Below are positions 17,571 through 26,448 of a stretch of DNA of 56,523 bases, piece by piece (positions within the stretch are counted from its first letter, which is position 1; each line of letters starts with the position of its first letter). Below the pieces are notes generated by a model. It was given only the letters and a program-made list of their open reading frames with translations. It made no database searches and had not been told where the DNA came from. Source of the stretch: an uncultured Erwinia sp. (lineage in GTDB: Bacteria; Pseudomonadota; Gammaproteobacteria; Enterobacterales; Enterobacteriaceae); NCBI GenBank assembly GCA_946221915.1, contig CAMIKG010000025.1, positions 1 through 56,523 on the forward strand, written 5' to 3'. The position numbers were made by a program, and so were the translations under genes.

Positions 17571-19106
17571 TTATTCGTTGATTTGCCGTGGCATCCGTTC
17601 TGAATGCGAGGCGGAACATTCATCAGATCGATCGTCGGCAAATTCGGTGTCATCTTCTGCGGCGTCCGGCAGCGCATCGCCAGCAAGCCGTGGATTAATC
17701 GGCCGTTTCACCTCGACGCCAAGCTGGCGGAAACTTTCGCTTTGCGCAATCAGGTTGCCGCGCCCTTCCGACAACTTTTTCATCGCCGCACGATAGCTGT
17801 CCTGCGCCCGCTCCAGGTTCTGCCCCATACTGGTCATATCGTCCACGAACAGGCGCATCTTGTCATATAGTCTGGCGGCGCGCTCGGCAATACGCTGAGC
17901 GTTGCGACTCTGATGTTCATAACGCCAGAGATTATTGATGGTGCGCAGCGCCACCAGCAGCGTGGTCGGGCTGACCAGCATAATATTGAGTTTCAGCGCC
18001 TCGCTAATCAGCTCCGGCTGACGGTCAATTGCCAACAGGAATGCCGGTTCCACCGGGATAAACATCAACACATAATCCAGCGAGCGTAAACCGGGCAATT
18101 GTTGATAATCTTTGCGGCTCAGCAGGCGCAGATGGGAACGGATTGCCGCGATATGTTCATTGATTGCCTGTTCACGCGTCACCTCATCGTCGCCGTTAAA
18201 ATAGCGTTCGTAGGCCACCAGCGTCATTTTGGCGTCAATCACCACATCCTTGCCCTGCGGTAAGCGCACGATCACATCCGGTTGCATACGGCTGTTTTGG
18301 TCGACCTGCACATTGACCTGCGTCTGATATTCGTAGCCTTCGCGCAATCCTGAGGCTTCCAGCACCCGGCTCAGCACCACCTCACCCCAGTTCCCCTGAG
18401 TTTTGTTGTCGCCCTTCAGCGCTTTGGTGAGGTTAATCGCCTCCTGCGCCATTTGCGCATTCAGCTGTTGCAGGTTGCGGATCTCATGGGACAAGGTATG
18501 GCGCTCACGCGCCTCGTTGCCAAAACTCTCCTGCACCTGACGGCGGAAGCCATCCAGTTGCTCACGCAGTGGCGTAATCAGGCTGTTCAGACTCTGACGG
18601 TTTTGCTCATCCACCCGTCGGCCACTGTTTTCAAAGATACGGTTGGCAAGATTTTCAAACTGCGCGCTCAGGCGCTGTTCGCTGTTCACCAGCAGGCGCT
18701 GTTTCTCTTCCGCCGCCATGCGCGTCTCTTCAAGACGGATGGTGACTTCACGCAGTTCAGCTTCCTGCGCGCTGTTCACTTCCAGCTGGGTGCGTAACTC
18801 GCGGCTCAGTTGCTCGCTCTCATTACGCCAGTGGTCGAAATGGTGCAGTTTTTCCTGGGCGGCAGCCAGCGCGCCATGCAGCTGGCGCAGCTCTTTATCG
18901 CGCAGCTGCAGTTCCTGCTGCTGGCTCTGTTGCTGCTGTTCGGCCTGTTGCAGCGACTGCGCTAACAGCCGCCGTTCTGTTTCCTGGCTGGCCTGCTGCT
19001 GACTGTGGCGCAGATGGGCAATGATCCATCCCACCAGTAACCCCGCCAGCCCAAGGCACAGGCCAAAAAGATATTCTCTGTCCACCGCACTCTCCTGCAC
19101 GTCCAC
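17571..19106 (-). CDS. rmuC: DNA recombination protein RmuC
   Basis: A 511-residue protein (E. coli 475 aa) limiting inversions at short repeats; its exact biochemistry is not established, but the core domain resembles a restriction-endonuclease-like fold. Residues about 12-31 form a hydrophobic anchor, followed by a Gln/Glu-rich coiled coil to about 180 that is longer than in E. coli. The conserved core contains GNWGEVVLSRVLEASGL and PDVIVRLPQGKDVVIDAKM. The C-terminal tail is acidic. Confidence 0.96.
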   Translation of the reverse strand: MDVQESAVDREYLFGLCLGLAGLLVGWIIAHLRHSQQQASQETERRLLAQSLQQAEQQQQSQQQELQLRDKELRQLHGALAAAQEKLHHFDHWRNESEQLSRELRTQLEVNSAQEAELREVTIRLEETRMAAEEKQRLLVNSEQRLSAQFENLANRIFENSGRRVDEQNRQSLNSLITPLREQLDGFRRQVQESFGNEARERHTLSHEIRNLQQLNAQMAQEAINLTKALKGDNKTQGNWGEVVLSRVLEASGLREGYEYQTQVNVQVDQNSRMQPDVIVRLPQGKDVVIDAKMTLVAYERYFNGDDEVTREQAINEHIAAIRSHLRLLSRKDYQQLPGLRSLDYVLMFIPVEPAFLLAIDRQPELISEALKLNIMLVSPTTLLVALRTINNLWRYEHQSRNAQRIAERAARLYDKMRLFVDDMTSMGQNLERAQDSYRAAMKKLSEGRGNLIAQSESFRQLGVEVKRPINPRLAGDALPDAAEDDTEFADDRSDECSASHSERMPRQINE

Positions 19107-19426
19107 AAACAGTGCAAAGGTAGAGGCGCACTGTATAAATGTCCAGACAAAAAGCGTGGAGGGATTCAGGTTACAGTGGGTTTCAGCAAGGATTAGGGGA
19201 TGTCTCGCAAAAGCGGACGGAATGAGTTGATGAGAAAGAGCAGGGGACAGGCGTTTGTTTGCTCCCCTCCCCAGCCCTCCCCCATTTTATGGGGGAGGGA
19301 GCGGAATGTGCACTCCCGACAGAAAGGAGGGAGCGCAACGTGCGGGGATCGCGGTGCGCGTACTGTTGTCCCCGGACAAAAGCATGCTTTCCAGAGAATC
19401 CGGCAGAGAAGCCCCCGGATACCCGA
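19107..19426. other. Intergenic region rmuC-udp with hairpin repeat
   Basis: No gene is visible in this 320-bp gap. It contains the GC-rich hairpin at 19275-19299 and G/C-rich flanks. Short open frames here on both strands look like chance, since they have no ribosome site or recognisable sequence. Confidence 0.6.
19275..19299. repeat. GC-rich hairpin repeat between rmuC and udp
   Basis: CCCTCCCCCAT pairs with ATGGGGGAGGG around a short TTT loop, preceded by GCTCCCCTCCCCAGCC. The left-hand part and stem resemble the element at 10626-10650, suggesting the same dispersed family. Confidence 0.7.
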
Positions 19427-20188
19427 CTACAGCAGACGACGCGCCGCTTCCACCACAATCTTCACCGCATCGCTTTCGGTTTGTTTCATGGTTTCTGCAT
19501 CCGGGATCTCTTTCTGGGTGCGGTTCACAATCACCCCAGCGACCATCCCGGCGCGCAGCCCCTGGCTGGCGCACATGGTCAGCAGGGTGGCGGATTCCAT
19601 TTCATAGTTCAGCACGCCCATCTGCTGCCACTCTTTCATCGAGCCCTGGAAACGGCTGACCACGCGGCCGGAAACGGTGTCATAGCGCTCCTGGCCCGGG
19701 TAGAAGGTGTCGGATGAAGCGGTAATTCCGATATGGGTCGCCGCGCCGCTCTCTTTCGCCGCCGCCACCAGCGCAGTGGTACAGTCGAAATCCGCCACCG
19801 CCGGGAATTCCATCGGCGCAAAGTGCAGGCTGGCGCCATCGAGGCGAACAGAGCCGGTGGTCACCAGCACATCGCCAACATTAATATGCGGCTGGATCGC
19901 GCCGGTCGTACCGACACGCAGGAACGTGCGCACGCCCAGTTGCGCCAGTTCTTCCACTGCGATGGAAGTCGATGGACCACCAATACCGGTGGAGCACACC
20001 ACCACAGGCTTACCGTTCAGTTCGGCGCGCCAGGTCGTGAACTCGCGGTGTGACGCCAGATGCACCGGGTTGTCCATCAGCGCAGCGATTTTTTTCACGC
20101 GCTCAGGATCGCCGGGCACAATCGCCAGCGTCGCGCCCTGCAAATCGGCTTTGGTAATACCAAGGTGGAACACATCAGACTGGGCCAT
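19427..20188 (-). CDS. udp: Uridine phosphorylase Udp
   Basis: A 253-residue nucleoside phosphorylase, same length as E. coli Udp, that converts uridine and phosphate to uracil and ribose-1-phosphate. Family blocks include VFHLGITKADLQGATLAIVPGD (split across residues 5-27), STGIGGPSTSIAVEEL (phosphate site) and NYEMESATLLTMCA, with the ribose-binding Met and Glu. An AGGAG lies 6 nt before the ATG. Upstream regulation by CRP and CytR is visible (see sites). Confidence 0.98.
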   Translation of the reverse strand: MAQSDVFHLGITKADLQGATLAIVPGDPERVKKIAALMDNPVHLASHREFTTWRAELNGKPVVVCSTGIGGPSTSIAVEELAQLGVRTFLRVGTTGAIQPHINVGDVLVTTGSVRLDGASLHFAPMEFPAVADFDCTTALVAAAKESGAATHIGITASSDTFYPGQERYDTVSGRVVSRFQGSMKEWQQMGVLNYEMESATLLTMCASQGLRAGMVAGVIVNRTQKEIPDAETMKQTESDAVKIVVEAARRLL

Positions 20189-20227
20189 AACAGACTCCTG
20201 AAGGAAAAGGATAAAATCTCAGGCGCT

Positions 20228-20233
20228 ACTGTA
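20228..20233 (-). promoter_or_regulatory. Candidate -10 element of the udp promoter
   Basis: TACAGT on the minus strand lies 29 nt inward from the centre of the proximal CRP site and predicts a start near 20221, placing the CRP centre at -41.5, the class II position. Confidence 0.6.
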
Positions 20234-20251
20234 AGCCAATAGCCGCCCTCT

Positions 20252-20273
20252 TAATGTGACGAAATTCACTTAT
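20252..20273. promoter_or_regulatory. Proximal CRP site of the udp promoter
   Basis: The core TGTGA-CGAAAT-TCACT matches the CRP consensus TGTGA-N6-TCACA with one mismatch. Its centre at 20262.5 is exactly 52 bp from the distal site. Confidence 0.85.
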
Positions 20274-20279
20274 AAAAAT

Positions 20280-20296
20280 GAAAGTTACATTCACAG
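20280..20296. promoter_or_regulatory. CytR-like site between the two udp CRP sites
   Basis: GTTACATT at 20284-20291 differs by one base from the CytR octamer GTTGCATT, and an AATGAAAG half lies just before it. The position between two CRP sites 52 bp apart is the arrangement known for E. coli udp and deoP2, where CytR and CRP bind cooperatively. Confidence 0.6.
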
Positions 20297-20303
20297 AGAA
20301 CTC

Positions 20304-20325
20304 AAATGTGATTTATATCACATTA
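20304..20325. promoter_or_regulatory. Distal CRP site, udp/dlhH intergenic region
   Basis: The core TGTGA-TTTATA-TCACA matches the CRP consensus perfectly in both arms, with AT-rich flanks. It would sit at -93.5 for udp and could also serve the divergent dlhH gene. Confidence 0.9.
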
Positions 20326-20437
20326 AGCAGTTCTGTTAGCCATGTTACCGCACAGCCTCTGCGCGCAAAGCGCATAGTCACAGGTTAATCCTGGCTATAG
20401 TTATTTGATTGCGCTAATGCTCAGCATGGAGAGGACA

Positions 20438-21274
20438 ATGAAGACCGAAGATAACATGGCGGCAAAGCCCGGCAATAGCGGCTTCGCACCTGCAGTACAG
20501 CCCACCGCTGCCACAACCATTATTACCCATAGTGAAGAAATAGTGTCCGGTGAAACCTCGATTCCCAGCCAGGGCGACAACATGCCTGCCTTCCACGCCA
20601 GACCCAGACACACCAGCGGTCCGCTGCCAGTGGTGATTGTGGTGCAGGAGATTTTCGGTGTACATGAACATATCCGCGATATCTGCCGCCGGCTGGCGGG
20701 TGAGGGCTATCTGGCAGTTGCGCCAGAACTCTATTTCCGCGAAGGCGATCCCGCTGACTACAGCGATATCTCAACGCTGCTGAAAGAGCTGGTCAGTAAA
20801 ATATCGGATGCCCAGGTGCTGGCCGATCTCGATCATGTGGCAAACTGGGCGTCGCGCCACGATGGAGATATGCGTAATATCGCCGTCACTGGTTTTTGCT
20901 GGGGTGGCCGCATCAGCTGGCTGTATGCGGCGCATAACCCGCAGGTGAAAGCGGCGGTGGCCTGGTATGGCAAACTGGTCGGTGAGAAAACGCTGAAACA
21001 GCCAAAGCACCCGCTGGATGTCGCGGTCGATCTCAATGCGCCGGTGCTGGGTTTATACGGCGGTAAAGATGACGGCATTCCGCTGGAGAGCGTCGAACTG
21101 ATGCGTCAGGCGTTGCGCGCCGCCAATGCCAGAGCCGAAATCGTGGTTTATCCCGATGCCGGACACGCCTTTAACGCCGACTACCGCCCCAGCTACCACC
21201 AGGAGTCCGCCCAGGATGGCTGGCAGCGTATGCTGGCATGGTTTAAGAGCGCCGGTGTCGCCCCTGCTGCATGA
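20438..21274 (+). CDS. dlhH: Dienelactone hydrolase family protein DlhH (YsgA)
   Basis: A 278-residue alpha/beta hydrolase (E. coli YsgA 271 aa). The Cys-Asp-His triad of dienelactone hydrolases is visible at Cys154 (GFCWGG), Asp211 or 212 (GGKDDGIP) and His243 (DAGHAF). Physiological substrate in enterics is unknown. The open frame starts earlier with a TTG, but GGAGAGGACA just before 20438 makes this ATG the best start; a second ATG at 20456 (MAAKPGNSGFAP) aligns better with E. coli and is the alternative. Divergent from udp. Confidence 0.93.
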   Translation: MKTEDNMAAKPGNSGFAPAVQPTAATTIITHSEEIVSGETSIPSQGDNMPAFHARPRHTSGPLPVVIVVQEIFGVHEHIRDICRRLAGEGYLAVAPELYFREGDPADYSDISTLLKELVSKISDAQVLADLDHVANWASRHDGDMRNIAVTGFCWGGRISWLYAAHNPQVKAAVAWYGKLVGEKTLKQPKHPLDVAVDLNAPVLGLYGGKDDGIPLESVELMRQALRAANARAEIVVYPDAGHAFNADYRPSYHQESAQDGWQRMLAWFKSAGVAPAA

Positions 21275-21275
21275 G

Positions 21276-21300
21276 CAAAAAGGGGCGCAGCAGCGCCCCT
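21276..21300 (-). terminator. Rho-independent terminator of metE
   Basis: AGGGGCGC, loop AGCA, GCGCCCCT forms an 8-bp stem, flanked on the left by AAAAA, which is a T-run on the minus strand. It sits between convergent dlhH and metE. Confidence 0.85.
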
Positions 21301-21328
21301 GTCAGACCAAAATACCCTTGCAGCAACG

Positions 21329-23599
21329 TTATACTTCCGCCGCACGCAGGTTCTGCGCCGCTTTTACCATATTCGCCAGCGCCTGACGGGTTTCGCTCCA
21401 GCCACGGGTTTTCAGACCGCAGTCCGGATTCACCCACAGACGTTCCTGCGGGATGCTATGCGCCGCTTTACGCAGCAGATCTTCCATCCACTCCACGCTC
21501 GGCACATTTGGCGAATGAATGTCATACACGCCCGGGCCGATTTCATTCGGGTATTTGAATTCTTTAAATGAATCCAGCAGTTCCATATCTGAACGTGAGG
21601 TTTCGATAGTGATCACATCCGCATCCAGCGCCGCAATGGAGTCCATAATGTCGTTGAACTCGCAATAACACATGTGGGTGTGGATCTGGGTTTCGTCCTG
21701 CGCCACTGCCGCATTAATGCGGAACGCGTCGACTGCCCAGGTAAGGTATGCAGCCCAGTCCGACTGGTGCAGCGGCAAACCTTCACGCAGGGCCGGTTCA
21801 TCAATCTGGATAATGCCGATCCCCGCTTTTTCCAGATCCGCCACTTCATCACGCAGCGCCAGCGCAATCTGCTTCGCAATGGTTTCACGCGAGACATCTT
21901 CACGCGGGAAGGACCAGCAAAGAATCGTCACCGGACCGGTCAGCATGCCTTTCACCGGTTTGTCCGTCAGCGACTGGGCGTACTTCGCCCACTCCACGGT
22001 AATGGCCTGCGGACGGCTGACATCACCGATAATCACGGGTGGCTTCACGCAGCGTGAACCGTAACTCTGTACCCAGCCGTTCTGGGTGAAGACGAAGCCG
22101 TCGAGGTTTTCACCAAAGTACTCCACCATGTCGTTACGCTCCGCTTCTCCGTGCACCAGCACGTCGAGACCCAGACGCTCCTGCTCAGCAATCGCCTGCC
22201 TGATGTGCTCAGCAATACCGGTGCGGTAGTTGCCGCCATCAATGTTGCCTTTTTTGAAGTCGAGACGCAGGCCGCGGATTTCAGTGGTCTGCGGGAAGGA
22301 GCCGATAGTGGTGGTCGGCCACGCAGGCAGATTGAATCGCTCGCGCTGTGCTTTGGCGCGCACCTGATAGCAACTGTCACGCAGGCTGTCTTTGCTGGTG
22401 ATCCCCGCCAGACGCTTGCCAACTTCTGCATTGTGTACCCGGCTGGAGTGGCGACGGGCGCGTATTGGCGCGCTCCACGCGTCCAGTGACGCCGTGTCAT
22501 TATTTTTCAGGGCCGTTGCCAGCAGCGACAGCTCACCGCACTTCTGCAGCGCGAAGGAGAACCAGCTTTTCACTTCGTCATCGAGACGGGTTTCCACGCT
22601 CAGATCGATTGGGCTGTGCAGCAGGGAACAGGAAGAACCGATCCACAGCTGTTTACGCTGGTCCACCAGCGGCTGCAGACGCGCAAACCATTTGCTGAGA
22701 TCCGCTCGCCAGACGTTACGGCCATTGATGACACCGACAGACAGCAGCCAGTCAGCTGGCAGTTGCTGATTCAGTTGCTGAATATCGTCTTTACCGTGTA
22801 CCAGGTCGACGTGCAGCCCCTGTACTGGCAGCGCTTTGATCACTTCAAGATTCTGACCAATACTGTCGAAGTAAGTGGTCAGCAGCAGGCTGCTTTCACC
22901 CTGCAGCGCATCATAAGCCGGTTTAAATGCCGCGCGCCAGGCTTCCGGCAGTTCCAGCGCCAGCGCTGGCTCATCAATCTGCACCCACCCGATATCGCGT
23001 TTTTTCAGTTCAGCCAGTACCTGCTTATAAACCGGCAAAATGTCCTGCAGCAGTGACAGACGGTCAAACTGCTCGCCTTTGACTTTGCCCAGCCACAGAT
23101 ACGTCACCGGCCCCAGCAGCACCGGCTTCACTTTGTGACCCAGCGCCAGCGCTTCGTCCACTTCATCCAGCAGCTGTGTCCAGGTCAGTTTAAACTGCTG
23201 GCCTTTAACGAACTCCGGCACCATGTAGTGATAGTTGGTGTTAAACCATTTGGTCATTTCCGCCGCCGCCGCCGGTTCGCCAGTTGGCGCACGGCCACGG
23301 CCGAGACGGAACAGGGTATCGAGATCGACAGAACCGTCTTTGTTCTGATGACGCGCCGGAACGTTGCCCAGCAGCAGGCTGGTGGTAAGCACATGATCGT
23401 ACCAGGCGAAATCGCCCACCGGCAGCAGATCCACACCGGCGTCTTTCTGTTGCTGCCAGTGACGAGCACGTAGCTCGCGCCCCACAGCCAGTAATTCCTG
23501 TTGCGTGCTATTGCCCGCCCAGTAGCTTTCTTGCGCTTTTTTCAATTCGCGACGCAGACCGACGCGTGGGAATCCAAGAGTGTGAGTCAGGATAGTCAT
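21329..23599 (-). CDS. metE: Cobalamin-independent methionine synthase MetE
   Basis: A 756-residue two-barrel enzyme (E. coli 753 aa) transferring the methyl of 5-methyltetrahydropteroyltri-glutamate to homocysteine. The catalytic zinc ligands lie in the C-terminal barrel: THMCYCEF (His and Cys), and NPDCGLKTRG near the end (Cys), with a Glu between. The N-terminal half is the degenerate duplicated barrel. Transcribed divergently from its activator gene metR; likely repressed by MetJ and activated by MetR with homocysteine. Confidence 0.98.
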   Translation of the reverse strand: MTILTHTLGFPRVGLRRELKKAQESYWAGNSTQQELLAVGRELRARHWQQQKDAGVDLLPVGDFAWYDHVLTTSLLLGNVPARHQNKDGSVDLDTLFRLGRGRAPTGEPAAAAEMTKWFNTNYHYMVPEFVKGQQFKLTWTQLLDEVDEALALGHKVKPVLLGPVTYLWLGKVKGEQFDRLSLLQDILPVYKQVLAELKKRDIGWVQIDEPALALELPEAWRAAFKPAYDALQGESSLLLTTYFDSIGQNLEVIKALPVQGLHVDLVHGKDDIQQLNQQLPADWLLSVGVINGRNVWRADLSKWFARLQPLVDQRKQLWIGSSCSLLHSPIDLSVETRLDDEVKSWFSFALQKCGELSLLATALKNNDTASLDAWSAPIRARRHSSRVHNAEVGKRLAGITSKDSLRDSCYQVRAKAQRERFNLPAWPTTTIGSFPQTTEIRGLRLDFKKGNIDGGNYRTGIAEHIRQAIAEQERLGLDVLVHGEAERNDMVEYFGENLDGFVFTQNGWVQSYGSRCVKPPVIIGDVSRPQAITVEWAKYAQSLTDKPVKGMLTGPVTILCWSFPREDVSRETIAKQIALALRDEVADLEKAGIGIIQIDEPALREGLPLHQSDWAAYLTWAVDAFRINAAVAQDETQIHTHMCYCEFNDIMDSIAALDADVITIETSRSDMELLDSFKEFKYPNEIGPGVYDIHSPNVPSVEWMEDLLRKAAHSIPQERLWVNPDCGLKTRGWSETRQALANMVKAAQNLRAAEV

Positions 23600-23655
23600 A
23601 TCTTTGCCTTAAATTTGTGTTGTGGGGCGCTGGCAAGTAAGATAGCCAGAGGTTT

Positions 23656-23679
23656 AGCCGTCCAGATGTTTACACTTCC
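23656..23679. promoter_or_regulatory. Candidate tandem MetJ boxes, metE-metR intergenic region
   Basis: Three contiguous 8-mers, AGCCGTCC, AGATGTTT and ACACTTCC, match the met box AGACGTCT at 6, 6 and 5 positions. Tandem imperfect met boxes between metE and metR are expected from enteric regulation. No clear MetR palindrome (TGAA-N5-TTCA) was identified. Confidence 0.6.
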
Positions 23680-23743
23680 ATATTGTGCAGGTAGTGTAGT
23701 AATCACAAGCGCAAATAATTCACTCTCGATGTGAAGGACTCTC

Positions 23744-24685
23744 ATGATCGAACTCAAACACCTGCGGACGTTGCAGGCCTTAAGGAACACAGGCTCCCTG
23801 GCTGCTGCCGCCGCACAGCTTCACCAGACGCAATCGGCGTTATCGCACCAGTTCAGCGATCTGGAGCAACGTCTCGGTTTTCGTTTGTTTGTCCGCAAAA
23901 GCCAGCCGCTGCGTTTCACTCCGCAGGGGGAGATTCTGCTGCAACTGGCGGAACAGATACTGCCGCAGATACAGCAGGCATTGCAGGCCTGCCATGAGCC
24001 GCATCAGACCACGCTGCGCATCGCCATTGAGTGCCACAGCTGTATCCAGTGGCTGACGCCTGCGCTGGACAATTTCCGCCAGAGCTGGCCGCAGGTGATG
24101 ATGGATTTTAAATCGGGTGTCACCTTCGATCCGCAACCTGCGCTGCAGCAGGGCGAGCTGGATGTGGTGCTGACCTCAGACATCCTGCCGCGCAGCGGCC
24201 TGAACTACACGCCGATGTTTGATTTTGAAGTGCGGCTGGTGCTGGCGCCGGATCATCCGCTGGCGCAACTTGAACACATTTCACCGGAGGATCTCGCCAG
24301 TGAAGTGCTGATGATTTATCCGGTGCAGCGTCAGCGACTCGATATCTGGCGCCACTTCCTGCAGCCTGCGGGTGTGAGTCCGGCGCTGAAAAGCGTCGAC
24401 AATACTCTGCTGCTGATTCAGATGGTGGCGGCGCGGATGGGCATCGCCGCCCTGCCGCACTGGGTGGTGGAGAGTTTTGAACACCAGGGACTGATTGTCA
24501 CCCGCACACTGGGTGAGGGCCTGTGGAGCCGACTGTATGCCGCAGTACGCGAGGGTGAACAGCGCCAGCCGGTGATCGAAGCTTTTGTGCGCTCAGCGCG
24601 CCAGCACGCCTGCGATCACCTGCCGTTTGTGCGTGATGCCTCGCGTCCGGGCACGCCGCTGCCGGTCTCTGCCAGCCAGCCCTGA
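23744..24685 (+). CDS. metR: LysR-type activator MetR
   Basis: A 313-residue LysR-family regulator (E. coli 317 aa). The N-terminal winged helix-turn-helix is at about residues 1-60 (AAAAAQLHQTQSALSHQFSDL is the recognition part), and the rest is the periplasmic-binding-like effector domain that senses homocysteine. It activates metE, metH and glyA. A GAAGGA ribosome site precedes the ATG. Directly followed by the yehS-like gene on the same strand. Confidence 0.97.
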   Translation: MIELKHLRTLQALRNTGSLAAAAAQLHQTQSALSHQFSDLEQRLGFRLFVRKSQPLRFTPQGEILLQLAEQILPQIQQALQACHEPHQTTLRIAIECHSCIQWLTPALDNFRQSWPQVMMDFKSGVTFDPQPALQQGELDVVLTSDILPRSGLNYTPMFDFEVRLVLAPDHPLAQLEHISPEDLASEVLMIYPVQRQRLDIWRHFLQPAGVSPALKSVDNTLLLIQMVAARMGIAALPHWVVESFEHQGLIVTRTLGEGLWSRLYAAVREGEQRQPVIEAFVRSARQHACDHLPFVRDASRPGTPLPVSASQP

Positions 24686-24783
24686 CGGCAACGATCGTCA
24701 CGCTCTGCGTTTAATCACTCCCCTGTGACGAGGCAATGTGTATAATGCGCGCCATTGCCTGTGACAGATGAAGAGATTTCACC

Positions 24784-25257
24784 ATGACCAATAACGACGT
24801 ATTACGCAGCGTGCGCTACATACTGGATATGAGCGACGCCAAAATGGTCGCCGTTCTGGCGCTGACCGGGAGTGAAGTCTCTGTCGAGGAGATTAAGGCG
24901 TTTCTGAAGAAAGAGGATGACGACGGATTCCGTCCATGCCCGGATATTGTGATGGGCTTATTCCTCAATGGCCTGATTTTCTCACTGCGCGGCAAAAGTG
25001 AGGACTCACCTGCGCCTTCTGTCGAGCGCAAGATGAATAACAATATCATCCTGAAAAAACTGCGCATCGCCTTTAACCTGAAAACCACCGATATTCCTGA
25101 CATCCTGAAACTGGCGAATTTTGCCGTTTCTCAGGCGGAAATTGGCGCCATCTTCCGTACACCGGGGCACAAAAATTACCGTGAGTGCGGCGACCAGATC
25201 CTGCGTAATTTCCTGAAAGGGCTGGCGTTAAAACTGCGCCCTGCCGCCAAAGCCTGA
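24784..25257 (+). CDS. yehS: DUF1456 family protein, YehS-like
   Basis: A 157-residue protein with two copies of the DUF1456 helical repeat: residues about 3-65 (NDVLRSVRYILDMSD) and about 85-150 (NNNIILKKLRIAFNLKTTDI). It closely resembles E. coli YehS (156 aa), whose gene is elsewhere in the E. coli chromosome. Function is unknown. It has a GAAGAG ribosome site and a possible TATAAT-like hexamer about 40 nt upstream (GTATAATG). Followed by a hairpin at 25263-25282. Confidence 0.93.
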   Translation: MTNNDVLRSVRYILDMSDAKMVAVLALTGSEVSVEEIKAFLKKEDDDGFRPCPDIVMGLFLNGLIFSLRGKSEDSPAPSVERKMNNNIILKKLRIAFNLKTTDIPDILKLANFAVSQAEIGAIFRTPGHKNYRECGDQILRNFLKGLALKLRPAAKA

Positions 25258-25262
25258 TAACC

Positions 25263-25282
25263 GGGAGCGCAACTGCGCTCCC
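25263..25282. terminator. Hairpin between convergent yehS and yigM
   Basis: GGGAGCGC, loop AACT, GCGCTCCC forms an 8-bp GC-rich stem between two convergent stops. It lacks a T-run on either side, so it may only define 3' ends. Confidence 0.6.
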
Positions 25283-25289
25283 GCGTCAC

Positions 25290-26153
25290 TTAGCTGGCGG
25301 GACGATTACCCACCACCCAGCGTTTATGCACCCACAGTGAAGCGCAAATCACCGCCGCACCGATCAGGAAGCTTGGCCAGTGTGGCTGTTCCTGCCAGAT
25401 CGCCAGGTTAACCAGCAGCCCCGCCGGAACATGCATATTGTTCATGATGCCCAGCGTACCGGCATCCACCTGAGTTGCGCCGTAGTTCCACATAAAGTAG
25501 CCCAGCCCGGACGCCGCCACACCCAGCCATACCAGAACGCCCCACTGCAGCGTGGTGGTCGGCAGTTTGTTCGGGTTGCCCCAAAGGGTCCAGGCCACCA
25601 CCGCCACCACCAGCGCACCCATATAGAACCAGGAAAACGCGGTATGCTGCGGCATCGGGCGTACTTCCTGCAGGCGCTTATAGCCCACCATGCCGATGGC
25701 GAATGTCAGGTTCGCCAGCTGCACCAGCAGCAGACCAAACCAGAAGTGATCGCTCACTTTGTCATAACGGATAATCGCCGCGCCTATCACCGCCAGCAGC
25801 GCACTGAAGGCGTAACCCGGGCGAATGCTGCGTTTGCTGAGCAGATCGTAAATCAGGGTGACATACAGCGGCGTCAGCACGGTAAACAGCAGGAATTCCG
25901 TCACGCTGAGATAAATGTAGGCCTGGAAGCTGAACAGATACATGATGCCCAGCTGCATTGAGCCAACCAGCATATACAGCAGCAGAGTGGACAACCTGTA
26001 ACCGCGCCAGCGCAGGAAAGGCAGGAAAACCAGCGCTGCCAGCGACAGGCGCATCAGCACCGAGAACCAGCTGTCGACCTGACCCGCCAGATATTCGCCG
26101 ATCAGGCTAAAGGAAAACGCCCAGAGAATGGTGGTAATAATCAGTAAGACCAC
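25290..26153 (-). CDS. yigM: EamA-family transporter YigM (BioP biotin importer)
   Basis: A 287-residue, ten-helix drug/metabolite transporter. It aligns over its whole length with E. coli YigM, shown to import biotin; blocks such as GYFMWNYGATQVDAGTLGIMNN are shared. The start is not obvious: the frame is open to a TTG at 26195, both ATGs just upstream (26167 and 26163) are out of frame, and a GTG at 26153 gives an N-terminus VVLLIITTILWAFSF matching E. coli, so I chose it. Convergent with yehS. Confidence 0.9.
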   Translation of the reverse strand: MVLLIITTILWAFSFSLIGEYLAGQVDSWFSVLMRLSLAALVFLPFLRWRGYRLSTLLLYMLVGSMQLGIMYLFSFQAYIYLSVTEFLLFTVLTPLYVTLIYDLLSKRSIRPGYAFSALLAVIGAAIIRYDKVSDHFWFGLLLVQLANLTFAIGMVGYKRLQEVRPMPQHTAFSWFYMGALVVAVVAWTLWGNPNKLPTTTLQWGVLVWLGVAASGLGYFMWNYGATQVDAGTLGIMNNMHVPAGLLVNLAIWQEQPHWPSFLIGAAVICASLWVHKRWVVGNRPAS

Positions 26154-26402
26154 AATAACGCATCCATCAACAAAAGAAGGCGCTATTGTAACCAATTGCC
26201 GTCAATGCCTGGCAACTATCTGGTTGACATCAGAACAAAATATCGGCAAACAAAATGTTGCATTAAGAACACAAACACTCATCAAACGAAAGACATGACA
26301 GCCTGTGCGGTTATTCTGCCGAAGACAATATTGATTAAGAAAACCCACTCACCGCCTGATCTTATCGCCATCAGTGACACAAAAATGTAATAAAAGTGAA
26401 AC

Positions 26403-26424
26403 ATTTGTGTGTTCACTCACAGTC
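26403..26424 (+). promoter_or_regulatory. CRP site of the glpT promoter
   Basis: The core TGTGT-GTTCAC-TCACA (26406-26421) matches TGTGA-N6-TCACA with one mismatch. Its centre, 26413.5, is about 41.5 bp before the start predicted from the TATAAT hexamer, which is the class II activator position. Confidence 0.8.
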
Positions 26425-26442
26425 ATTTCGGATTTAACTCAG

Positions 26443-26448
26443 TATAAT
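26443..26448 (+). promoter_or_regulatory. glpT -10 element
   Basis: A perfect TATAAT, with no good -35 at the right spacing, as expected for a CRP-dependent class II promoter. Predicted start near 26455. The downstream GGAACATTCC (26460-26469) contains a GlpR-like half-site GAACATT, which is only weak evidence for GlpR control. Confidence 0.7.

Noticed and set aside
21329..23743. SAM or cobalamin riboswitch upstream of metE
   Set aside because: The metE leader is short (under 100 nt to metR-side sites) with no conserved riboswitch core; MetJ/MetR control is the enteric mode.
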